DNA of 64,000 nt from Leclercia sp. S52 (GTDB taxonomy: Bacteria > Pseudomonadota > Gammaproteobacteria > Enterobacterales > Enterobacteriaceae): the NCBI RefSeq assembly GCF_039727615.1, contig NZ_CP152474.1, positions 4,154,001-4,218,000 of the forward strand, given 5' to 3'. Below the pieces are notes generated by a model. That model ran no database searches and was not told the DNA's origin. It saw only the letters and a list, made by a program, of their open reading frames with translations. Made by a program: the position numbers and the translations under genes. Positions 51,762-59,023 of the stretch are shown here, in pieces. Within the stretch, counting starts at the first letter, position 1, and each line of letters opens with the position of its first letter.

Positions 51762-52336
51762 ACCGGGCCTCCCGAAGTGTCGCCACCTTTCATGACTTTG
51801 ATATGGGCATGGTCATCCACCACGATCCCATTGGAACTCATCGCGCCGCCGCCTTGGGTGACGCTGCCGTTGATCACGACTTCGCTATTAATACGGGTGC
51901 TGTCAGCCTCCACAACAAACTCACCTGTTTTCAGGGTGATGTTGTCAGCCGCCTCGATCACCATTGATTTGATACCTTTGACGTGCCATCGCCCGGTGGC
52001 GGGTTCGTACTCAAACCAGCCCCCATCCGGGTATTCCGTCACGCTGCCGTCCACGGAATCCGATGGCGGCGCAAACTGATTGGAGTAAATGGCAGGCAGC
52101 GCAAAAGCGGTTTCCAGATTGCCGCCCAGGCTCAGCAGTACCACCTGTTCATCCGGGGACGGACACCACCAGGTGCGACCGCCTCCGGCGCGCAGTGTCA
52201 GCCAGTTAATCCAGTTGGTTTCAAGCTCACCCACCTTTACCCGGCACAGCCAGTTATCCCGGTCCACTTCGGTCACGGTGCCGGTGCGGATCAGGTTGGT
52301 GATAAGGCGCATGATTTCTGTTAAGTTTTTGTCCAT
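51758..52336 (-). CDS. P2 gpV baseplate spike protein
   Basis: 192 aa from ATG 52336 (MDKNLTEIMRLITNLIRTG). gpV forms the trimeric membrane-piercing spike. OB-fold with RTWWCPSPDEQVVLLSLGG, then a beta-helix, and a C-terminal HAHIKV motif that in P2-like spikes helps bind iron at the tip. The frame is open to 52399 but has no homology there. An internal ATG at 52312 is an alternative start. Confidence 0.93.
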   Translation of the reverse strand: MDKNLTEIMRLITNLIRTGTVTEVDRDNWLCRVKVGELETNWINWLTLRAGGGRTWWCPSPDEQVVLLSLGGNLETAFALPAIYSNQFAPPSDSVDGSVTEYPDGGWFEYEPATGRWHVKGIKSMVIEAADNITLKTGEFVVEADSTRINSEVVINGSVTQGGGAMSSNGIVVDDHAHIKVMKGGDTSGGPV

Positions 52337-52382
52337 ACGCTTAGGGTGTACCAAGACAAATTGGCGTTCATCAAAACAAAAA

Positions 52383-52400
52383 TGTGTCACTGATGGCACA
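52383..52400. promoter_or_regulatory. Ogr-type late promoter dyad before V (P_V)
   Basis: TGT-GTCACTGATGGC-ACA. It shares CACTGATGGCACA with the site at 47033. It should drive V-W-J-I-H-G leftward; it also lies directly before the rightward DUF5677 gene. Confidence 0.7.
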
Positions 52401-52414
52401 ATTGGGAGATTCGG

Positions 52415-53444
52415 ATGAGTTCTTTTGATAGGTTTTACAAATGGGTTAAGTCAAACGGGCGCATCGTCGAAGAATGCAATGATGCTGATATCCAACATCT
52501 TTTTTTTGCAGTACATTGAAGAACTGACAATTACCGCAATTGATTCCTATAGTTTAGAAATCCCCAAAATCATTCAACGCAATAAAAAGGAGCATGATAG
52601 CTTTGTGCAAAAACACATAAGTCATTGGGAGGATGCTTTAAATCATTTAGAACTACTAATAGATATCTGCATTAATTCTGGCTCAGATTTTAGTGAACAC
52701 CGTAAAATCGAAAGCGATATCGCAAATGAAATTAAAACTGGTCTTCTTATAAGACTACATGCGAAAGCCTGTTCAATATCCAACGAAATTTTACTGTTAC
52801 TAAAGAATGGTTACGCTGATGGTGCTCATGCTCGATGGAGATCGCTTCACGAGGTAAATGTCACTTTACAATTTATTAGTTCAAACAGTCCTGTTTGCGC
52901 AGAGAGATTTCTGGCGCATGAAATCTATGATAGCTATTATGGGATGAAATACCATAAAAAACATGAGCATCGACTACAAGAAAAGGGTCCTACAGATGAA
53001 GAATGCGCTATTATTACACGAGTATTTAAAGACAAATTAAACAAATACGGCAAAGACTTTGATTCACAATATGGATGGGCGACTCCTTTTCTACCTGAGA
53101 ATAATAGAGCACCTGGATTCCAGAGTTTAGAAAAGGCTGTTAAATTAGACCATATGAGACCATACTTCAAATGGGCAAGCCAAAATATACACCCAAACAT
53201 TAAGACAATCACCAAAAGCCTCACATTGCCAACTTTCGAAACAAGCGTCATTAATATTGGCCCAAGTAATTTTGGACTTACAGATCCAGCTCAGAATGCT
53301 GCACTAAGTTTAACGCAAGCAACCGCAACAATTTTAACAATTGTTGAAAAGGAGGAAAACATAGTAATAATCAATTCATTAACCAAGCTCACGGAGGCTA
53401 TTGGAAAAAAATTCTTAGAAACAGCCAGAACATTCGATGTTTGA
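52415..53444 (+). CDS. DUF5677 family protein, prophage cargo (one-base frameshift near the start)
   Basis: About 342 aa if corrected. ATG at 52415 follows GGGAGAT and reads MSSFDRFYKWVKSNGRIVEE. The frame then breaks at eight T (52500-52507). Removing one T joins it to LQYIEELTITAIDSYSLEIP and the rest. The DUF5677 motif is KNGYADGAHARWRSLHEVNV at about 125-145. The body is helical with many Lys, Glu and Asn. It is AT-rich and opposite in strand to all structural genes around it, so it is acquired cargo between V and S. Biochemical function unknown. An alternative is a TTG start at 52425 without frameshift, which has no ribosome site. Confidence 0.75.
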
Positions 53445-53447
53445 AAT

Positions 53448-53894
53448 TCATCCAGTTAAATAGCTGAATAATTTCTCTTCTATTAAATTAATTGTCGTAT
53501 TGTCGAAGCCCAGCAATTGCCTCTTCGCATAACGTATTTCTGGCCCTTTGAGGTTGACACGATCACGCAGGCCGTAATGGTGAACCCGGGCAATACGTTG
53601 CACCTTATCCTCAAACTGCACGCTGGCAGAGTCGGCACTGGTTGCAGTTTTCAGGTATTTCGTCGTGCGTAGCTTCGCAAACATCTGGCGCTTGATGCGC
53701 CCCTTCTTGCTGCGGGCCGTTACCCGGCGCGGCTCGTAGTCGCTCCCGTCCGGATTTCGCTGCAGCCTGATATTCTGCTGCTGACTGCGGCGCAATTCCT
53801 GCGCCAGTTGACGCATCATGCGGCTGCGCGCGGCAGGCTCCAGATTTGCCAGCAACGCCGCCAGCCAGTCATCCACCCTCTGCAGATCACTCAT
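53448..53894 (-). CDS. P2 gpS-like tail completion protein
   Basis: 148 aa (P2 gpS 150). MSDLQRVDDWLAALLANLEP, the Arg-rich RRSQQQNIRLQRNPDGSDYE and the C-terminal YAKRQLLGF are typical. I start at ATG 53894; the open frame to 53945 lies within R. Overlaps R by 8 bp. Confidence 0.94.
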   Translation of the reverse strand: MSDLQRVDDWLAALLANLEPAARSRMMRQLAQELRRSQQQNIRLQRNPDGSDYEPRRVTARSKKGRIKRQMFAKLRTTKYLKTATSADSASVQFEDKVQRIARVHHYGLRDRVNLKGPEIRYAKRQLLGFDNTTINLIEEKLFSYLTG

Positions 53895-54318
53895 GCTTGA
53901 CCGTCCACATTTCTTCCGATACGTCCGGTTCTGGCACCGCCTCAACGCTCGACACGCCCCCGTCGGCGCTGACCAGTACGCGCTCCGTCAGCTGCAGGTT
54001 CAGGCTGATATCGCACACATCATTGCGCAGAATATCCACGTCAAAAGTGAACAGCTTTTCGCGCAGTTCAGGGTTGTTGATTGCATCCGGCTGATTGCCC
54101 GTGAGCCAAAGCAGAACGGGAGCCATCAGCAGATTCTGGTCCCCGCTGAAATCCTCGATCACCACGTTCAGGGTGTAGCGGTACTCCCATGACATGGAGC
54201 TGGCCCCGGTTGCCACCAGTGAGCCGTTATCCACAAACAGGTGCAGTTTGTCCGGGTTATTGCGGACATACGGCACCGCCTTATTCAGGGCGCTGCGTAA
54301 AGACTGCGGCTTGTTCAC
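53887..54318 (-). CDS. P2 gpR-like tail completion protein
   Basis: 143 aa from a GTG at 54318 (reads MNKPQSLRSALNKAVPYVR). AGGAG lies 7 bp before this GTG, which supports it over a TTG at 54339. FVDNGSLVATGASSMSWEY and LTERVLVSADGG match the gpR family. Precedes S and follows the lysis genes, as in P2. Confidence 0.92.
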   Translation of the reverse strand: MNKPQSLRSALNKAVPYVRNNPDKLHLFVDNGSLVATGASSMSWEYRYTLNVVIEDFSGDQNLLMAPVLLWLTGNQPDAINNPELREKLFTFDVDILRNDVCDISLNLQLTERVLVSADGGVSSVEAVPEPDVSEEMWTVKHE

Positions 54319-54571
54319 TGTCTCGCTCCTGACACGCAATTATCGTGTCCACTTTGTCAGCACACGCCGCCCAGGCGGCCTCCGTTTCATCCAGCACCGC
54401 ATTCAGATTGCCGTTACTGCGCGGCGCTGACCTTTCCAGGCGGCACTGCGTCACTCTGGGACAGCCACTCACGGTAAGCTGCACCTCCGGCGAGGGCCGG
54501 ACGCTCCCGCAGCCGGATAACATCAGCAGGCAAAGGGGTATCAGCCCAGCGGCGCAAATCCTCATTTTCAC
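54281..54571 (-). CDS. Rz1-like spanin lipoprotein (LysC)
   Basis: 96 aa, starting at GTG 54571 behind GAGGAA (or ATG 54565). Signal and lipobox at MLSGC, then a Pro- and Cys-containing short body. Outer membrane spanin, partner of the inner membrane Rz. Its 5' half is nested in another frame of the Rz gene, the usual Rz/Rz1 arrangement. Confidence 0.82.
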   Translation of the reverse strand: MKMRICAAGLIPLCLLMLSGCGSVRPSPEVQLTVSGCPRVTQCRLERSAPRSNGNLNAVLDETEAAWAACADKVDTIIACQERDSEQAAVFTQRPE

Positions 54572-54842
54572 GTTTCAGTTCCTCTATCCGGTGCTGACGG
54601 TTGCGCAGCAGCGTGGAGGTCTGCTCCGCCGCCGCATAAAGCCGCGTCTGCTCCCGGCTGTTGGTTTCAGTCAGAATGGACAGGCCAATCAGCTGGCTGT
54701 TTTTCTTCGTCAGTTCCTGCGCTTTACTTTTCAGCGCCACGCCCTGCGTCTCGATGGTGTGGCTGGCATTGTTAAGTCGCCAGGACTGCCAGCCCAGCGC
54801 CGCAACAGTCAGCGCCAGCACTACAACTAATGCACGTGTCAT
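54414..54842 (-). CDS. Rz-like spanin (LysB)
   Basis: 142 aa. N-terminal membrane anchor (LVVVLALTVAALGWQSW) and a long coiled coil (about 30-105), which spans the periplasm and meets Rz1 to fuse the two membranes at the end of lysis. Overlaps the lysozyme gene. Confidence 0.88.
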   Translation of the reverse strand: MTRALVVVLALTVAALGWQSWRLNNASHTIETQGVALKSKAQELTKKNSQLIGLSILTETNSREQTRLYAAAEQTSTLLRNRQHRIEELKRENEDLRRWADTPLPADVIRLRERPALAGGAAYREWLSQSDAVPPGKVSAAQ

Positions 54843-55354
54843 ACGCCAGCGCCTTTAAGGCACCAGGCCAGCTCCCGCGCGCGGCGGTTCTCCAGCCCTT
54901 TGTTTTTCTGACCATTAACGTAAATCCAGCGCGGCAGCTGATTGCACGCCTGCCACCACTGCTGGCGGTTGATGTAGGACACCATGGTGGATCGGCATAT
55001 TGCGCCGGTGCCCACGTTGAAACCGATGCTTACCAGCGCATCGTAAACATGCTGCGGGGGCCTGACCTTCAGGCAGGCATCCAGCCTTTTTTCCGTCAGC
55101 AACACGTTGCTGATTAACCCCTGCGCCGCCTGCCGTTCCGTAATAGTTTTGCCCGGCACCACGCCGGACGTATTGCCGATCCCGTCAGTCCAGACACCCG
55201 CGCTGCACTGGTAAGGCTGCAGGCGGCACCCCTCGAAATCGGCTAACAGCTTCAGTCCCTCGACTGAGGTATTCAGCGACTGGAAACCGGGCAGCGTGGC
55301 GACGATAGCCAGCACCACCCCGACAAGGCAGCGTTTAACGGTTGAAGGATTCAT
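54839..55354 (-). CDS. SAR-type endolysin, T4-like lysozyme (gpK equivalent)
   Basis: 171 aa. Glycoside hydrolase 24. A weakly hydrophobic N-terminal segment (CLVGVVLAIVATLPGF) is the signal-arrest-release domain. The catalytic set is E-x8-C-x5-T (E in ADFEGCRLQ, C in YQCSAG, T in VWTDGIG); a Cys in place of Asp is known in active relatives. C-terminal LPRWIYVNGQKNKGLENRR is standard. Works with the small holin upstream. Confidence 0.92.
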   Translation of the reverse strand: MNPSTVKRCLVGVVLAIVATLPGFQSLNTSVEGLKLLADFEGCRLQPYQCSAGVWTDGIGNTSGVVPGKTITERQAAQGLISNVLLTEKRLDACLKVRPPQHVYDALVSIGFNVGTGAICRSTMVSYINRQQWWQACNQLPRWIYVNGQKNKGLENRRARELAWCLKGAGV

Positions 55355-55551
55355 ATTCCCCCCCGCGTGATTTGCCCGTCGCGCAGCAGCTGGTAGGTTT
55401 TGTGCTTGTAATACCAGTTGATAGCCAGCATCAGCGCACCAATCAGCACGCCGCCAACCGTTGAAGCATCCTTAAGCGACAGATCGCCCAGCCATGCCAG
55501 CAAAACAGCGATGCAATACGTGATAAAGGCGCTGATTCGTTCAAGCGTCAT
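55351..55551 (-). CDS. small phage holin (gpY position)
   Basis: 66 aa with two membrane helices (AFITYCIAVLLAWLGDL; TVGGVLIGALMLAINWYY) and a basic tail. It has the size and shape of S21-type pinholins, which pair with SAR endolysins. A run of seven G near the end (55358-55364 as C7) decides the C-terminus. As written it ends TRGGI with an ATGA overlap to lysozyme; with six it ends TRGEYESFNR at 55335. Confidence 0.85.
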   Translation of the reverse strand: MTLERISAFITYCIAVLLAWLGDLSLKDASTVGGVLIGALMLAINWYYKHKTYQLLRDGQITRGGI

Positions 55552-55554
55552 AAT

Positions 55555-55758
55555 TCAGTCCCATAGCTGGACGGTCTGCGCCGTGGTTGTCGCCGGAATG
55601 TCCGGCAGCTCCACCTGCAGCCCGTGCGGTAAAAAAGGGCCATACTCAGCCAGCCCCGGATTTGCCTGCAGAACCTGCTCGGTGACACCCTGCGTGCGCC
55701 CGTAATGACGCCAGCAAAGCGCGTCCACCGTGTCATACTGGTGCGCACGCACTTTCAT
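55555..55758 (-). CDS. P2 gpX tail protein
   Basis: 67 aa (P2 gpX 67). LysM-like tail protein: HQYDTVDALCWRHYGR and LANPGLA-type segment (here LQANPGLAEYGPFLPHG). Between L and the holin, as in P2. Confidence 0.95.
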   Translation of the reverse strand: MKVRAHQYDTVDALCWRHYGRTQGVTEQVLQANPGLAEYGPFLPHGLQVELPDIPATTTAQTVQLWD

Positions 55759-56222
55759 CAGATAAGCTCCACCATGCAGTGCGGTGCATCCTGCACCCGG
55801 CTGATAGCCCAGCGGGCATCACGCCACAGATCGCCGCTGGCCTCCGCCAGTTCCTCCCCTCGCTTTACCCCGGACGCCGTGGCGTCATAATCCTGGTAAC
55901 GCTCATTGAGCACGGCGCGCGCCCAGCAATACACGGCGTTAAGGTAGTGCTGAATGCGCTCGCTTTTGCCGTCCAGCATTTCCGCCGGTACGCCAGCCAG
56001 ATCCCGGTAGCCCAGCATCTGCTGGCGGTTGCGGAAGTCGTACAGCTCAGCGTTAACTTCGGAAATGGCTGTCAGCGCAACCTGCCTCAGACGGGGCTGC
56101 GTCACCGTGCCGTCAGTGCGCATCACACTGCGAAATTCCGACAGGTCCACATCAGGCCAGAACGGCGTATTTTTAATAACGTCCGCCTGTTCCGGTGCCT
56201 GTTCTGGCGCAATAAACTGCAT
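55758..56222 (-). CDS. P2 gpL head completion protein
   Basis: 154 aa from ATG 56222 (MQFIAPEQAPEQADVIKNTP), placed behind AGGAGA with 7 bp spacing; the frame is open to 56285 but without homology. FWPDVDLSEFRSVMRTDGTV and HYLNAVYCWARAVLNERY are gpL motifs. Joins head to tail. Overlaps X by 1 bp. Confidence 0.94.
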   Translation of the reverse strand: MQFIAPEQAPEQADVIKNTPFWPDVDLSEFRSVMRTDGTVTQPRLRQVALTAISEVNAELYDFRNRQQMLGYRDLAGVPAEMLDGKSERIQHYLNAVYCWARAVLNERYQDYDATASGVKRGEELAEASGDLWRDARWAISRVQDAPHCMVELI

Positions 56223-56315
56223 GCGGCTTTCTCCTGAAATAGTGGGCGGTGGACGGGGTTTTGATGTGGCAGTGCCTTTCGCCACCCCGTGCCGCCCGTG
56301 CGCGGGGCACGTTCG

Positions 56316-56966
56316 TTAGCGGCTGTCACTGCGCAATCTGCGCTCCAGCTGCTGCTTTTCTTTTTTCACGCCGCAGCGGGGATCGAGCTGCAGCGCATGG
56401 GTAAGGTGATTCAGCGCTGAAGCCGGGTTGCTTTCGGTGAGTACCGCGCCGATGGCTTTGTGCAGGCGCGCCCGGGACTGGTCCGGCATATCCTGATCGG
56501 TTGTCAGGTCCAGCGTCTGCAGGAGCAGATCGGCATCAAAACCGGTGGCGGCCAGCAGGGCGCTTTGTGCGGCGTCCGCCATTTCTTCCGCCAGAACGGT
56601 CTGCACGTTGCGGTTGCCCAGCGGCATCACCCAGCCATGGCGCAGTGCATGACGCCCGATTTCCAGCGCACCGGCATAATCACCGGCGTCGATACGCCAC
56701 AGCATCACGTACATCAGCACGTCATCCTGCTGCGCACCTCCGGCAGCCAGCACGCCCTCCGCCCAGGCGGCATATTTCGGCAAAAGTTCGACCTTGATTG
56801 CCGCCTTTTTCACGGTGGACTGGATACCCTTGAGGCGGCGGCGGTCTTCTGCCAGCTGCAGCAGCATCAGGTCATAGCCGGACGCATGGCGAACACTGCC
56901 GCCCTCCCGGGCGGCCTGTTCGGCCTGAATGCGCAGGCGGTGCTGCCGTGCGGGACTCAGGCTCAT
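56316..56966 (-). CDS. P2 gpM terminase small/endonuclease subunit
   Basis: 216 aa (P2 gpM 247). MSLSPARQHRLRIQAEQAA and LMLLQLAEDRRRLKGIQS at the N-terminus are family features. Cuts at cos with gpP. Three bp after N. Confidence 0.94.
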   Translation of the reverse strand: MSLSPARQHRLRIQAEQAAREGGSVRHASGYDLMLLQLAEDRRRLKGIQSTVKKAAIKVELLPKYAAWAEGVLAAGGAQQDDVLMYVMLWRIDAGDYAGALEIGRHALRHGWVMPLGNRNVQTVLAEEMADAAQSALLAATGFDADLLLQTLDLTTDQDMPDQSRARLHKAIGAVLTESNPASALNHLTHALQLDPRCGVKKEKQQLERRLRSDSR

Positions 56967-56969
56967 GCG

Positions 56970-58031
56970 TTACTCCCCACCTTCCGGCGCAGCTGGCGCG
57001 GTGAAATCACCGATTTCGATGTTTTCGACCAGGGCCGCGCAGCGATAATCTTCAATCACATACGCTTCGTTGACGGATTCAAAGTTTTCAATTCGGTCAC
57101 GTTTCGGGTTGTCGATAACAGAACGACGGCGGGTATCCTCCTGCCAGTAGATGGACAGGTTATCCAGACGGGTGATCAGGAGGGCATTCGCCGGGAAGAA
57201 CGGCGCGCGCACCGCCTGCAGGCCCCCCATGCGTTTCTGGCTGATAATCAGATCGGCGGCGATTTTCTCGCTGTTTTCCTGCTCTTTGTTGACCAGCGGG
57301 AAATACTTGTCGGACAGCAGTTCGCGGCCGCAGATAACAACCAGCTCGTCATCGTCCTGATAAACCACGTCGATCAGCTCGCTAACCGCATCCATCACCA
57401 CGGCGTCCAGGTTGGCATAGTCGCCGCCCTTGCCCACCTTCACCGCGCCTGCAGTGGTGGTGCCGTCCTGGGTGGTGCTGCCCATAACGTGGTCCGGCGC
57501 GTCTTCGCGGATTTTCTGCAGCCAGCCCTTATTCACGTCCTGCAGCAGCGGGTTTTCCGCGCGGTTGGAGGTTTTGGCGCGCTTCACGCCGTTGAAGCCG
57601 ATCATGATGCGGTCCAGTGCCTGGCGCTTGATGATGGCGTTACGGATACGCACCTGGAAATCTTGGAATTTCGCCCACAGGTCCAGCTTTGCGTAGGTCA
57701 GCACCGTGTCAAAGTTGGTCTGCTCGCATTTGTATTCCACGTCCTCCATCAGCATCGGATCGGTAGGTTCGCGCTCTTTGGTGGTGGTATCGGTGGTTCC
57801 GGCAATGGTGGAGCCAACACCCAGGCCAAGCAGCTGGCCGGACTGCTCATCAACAGGCGAGACATTAATGAGTGTCAGGAAAGCGGCGGACTGCTGGATC
57901 TGGTCTTCCAGCGTCTGCTGCACGGACGGCTCAACGGTGAACTTGCTGGAAAGTTCTTCAACTTCCACCTGGTTCAGGCGCGCCAGCTGCTGCAGGTAGG
58001 CGTTAAAGGCAAAGCGGGTTTTCTTTTTCAT
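56970..58031 (-). CDS. P2 gpN major capsid protein
   Basis: 353 aa (P2 gpN 357). MKKKTRFAFNAYLQQLARLN, INVSPVDEQSGQLLGLG and the C-terminal NEAYVIEDYRCAALVENIE are strongly conserved. In P2 the N-terminal 31 residues are removed by the gpO protease; the same region is present. Confidence 0.97.
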   Translation of the reverse strand: MKKKTRFAFNAYLQQLARLNQVEVEELSSKFTVEPSVQQTLEDQIQQSAAFLTLINVSPVDEQSGQLLGLGVGSTIAGTTDTTTKEREPTDPMLMEDVEYKCEQTNFDTVLTYAKLDLWAKFQDFQVRIRNAIIKRQALDRIMIGFNGVKRAKTSNRAENPLLQDVNKGWLQKIREDAPDHVMGSTTQDGTTTAGAVKVGKGGDYANLDAVVMDAVSELIDVVYQDDDELVVICGRELLSDKYFPLVNKEQENSEKIAADLIISQKRMGGLQAVRAPFFPANALLITRLDNLSIYWQEDTRRRSVIDNPKRDRIENFESVNEAYVIEDYRCAALVENIEIGDFTAPAAPEGGE

Positions 58032-58047
58032 CGGGTTTTATGCTCCA

Positions 58048-58881
58048 TCAGCAATTGGTCAGGGTGCCTGCCGGTGCGTCACCGCCCGGCGCGCGCTGGC
58101 GGTAATCTTTACGGCTGTCTTCACGGCTCAGCTGCTGCTGAAGCCCGGCAAAGGCGGACTGCTGCTCCTGCAGCGAAGTTTCAAGTTCAGAAATGCGCGT
58201 GTCCTGATCGGACAGGGATTTATCGGTGCGCTCGCTCAGGTTCTGCTGCTCGGTGGCGACCAGCTCAACGGCTTTATGCACGTCAGAGAAACGCGCATCA
58301 TCGGTCTGCTCTTTTTTAGTGAACAGGGCGGTGACGCGTGCAAAGAGGGACGGCTTTTCGTCCTGGGTTTCTTCCAGTTCGATCAGCGTTTCCTCAGCGG
58401 CGGTAAACAGGTTTTCCGGATTCTGTTTGCGGTTAGCCAGCGGGTTTTGCGCGGCGCTTGCGCTGAAGGTCAGCATTTCGGTGCCCAGGCTCGCCGGATC
58501 GTCAGTGGCGGCCAGGCCTACAAGATAGGCTTTGCCGGTGTCGGCAAACTTCGGGTTTACTTCCATAGAAGTGAAAAGCTTCTGGCCTTTCTTGACCAGT
58601 TCAACCAGTGAACTGGTCGGCTCCACGTCGGCATACAGCGCCATTTTCCCCTTCAGCGGGCCGTCCTGAATTTCTTCAGCAACCAGCCCGGTAACTCTGC
58701 CGTAGCGGTTAAAGGCGCTGTCCGGTGAATAGGACTTGATGTGCTCTAGGTTAATCAGCGCGGTGTAGACCGCCGGGTTGTAGCTGGCTGCCATTTGCTC
58801 CAGCCATTCACGCTGGATTTCGCGTCCGTCGGTGGTGGCACCTTCCACCCCGATGCGGAAACGCTTTGTCTTCACTGTCAT
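58048..58881 (-). CDS. P2 gpO capsid scaffolding/maturation protease
   Basis: 277 aa (P2 gpO 284). Serine protease domain at the N-terminus (RIGVEGATTDGREIQREWLE; the nucleophile Ser is probably in LFTSMEVNPKF) and a C-terminal coiled-coil scaffold (about 195-255). Divergent from P across the late promoter region. Confidence 0.96.
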   Translation of the reverse strand: MTVKTKRFRIGVEGATTDGREIQREWLEQMAASYNPAVYTALINLEHIKSYSPDSAFNRYGRVTGLVAEEIQDGPLKGKMALYADVEPTSSLVELVKKGQKLFTSMEVNPKFADTGKAYLVGLAATDDPASLGTEMLTFSASAAQNPLANRKQNPENLFTAAEETLIELEETQDEKPSLFARVTALFTKKEQTDDARFSDVHKAVELVATEQQNLSERTDKSLSDQDTRISELETSLQEQQSAFAGLQQQLSREDSRKDYRQRAPGGDAPAGTLTNC

Positions 58882-58959
58882 GAGCCGTGCTCCGTTAGAA
58901 AAAACTTACTGGAGCCTTATGGTTGCGGTGATAAGGGGAGTGAAACAACGCGCGGCGCT

Positions 58960-58977
58960 TGTACCGCCCGCCACACA
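58960..58977. promoter_or_regulatory. Ogr-type dyad between divergent O and P (P_O/P_P)
   Basis: TGT-ACCGCCCGCCAC-ACA. Lies 79 bp from the O start and 47 bp from the P start, so one activator site may serve both late promoters. Other N12-spaced half sites are not obvious nearby. Confidence 0.7.
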
Positions 58978-59023
58978 AACCGCAGCCGGGGAAAGCTGCC
59001 GGGCAAGGCCGTATGTTTGGGCC

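Noticed and set aside
56460..58319. Long open frame (about 619 codons) on the plus strand
   Set aside because: It lies antisense to the strongly conserved M, N and O capsid genes; the protein has no plausible fold and is rich in His, Gln and Val, as expected of a GC-biased shadow frame.
58832..59023. Upstream extension of gene P
   Set aside because: It would run through the O/P promoter region and adds 64 residues absent from P2 gpP.
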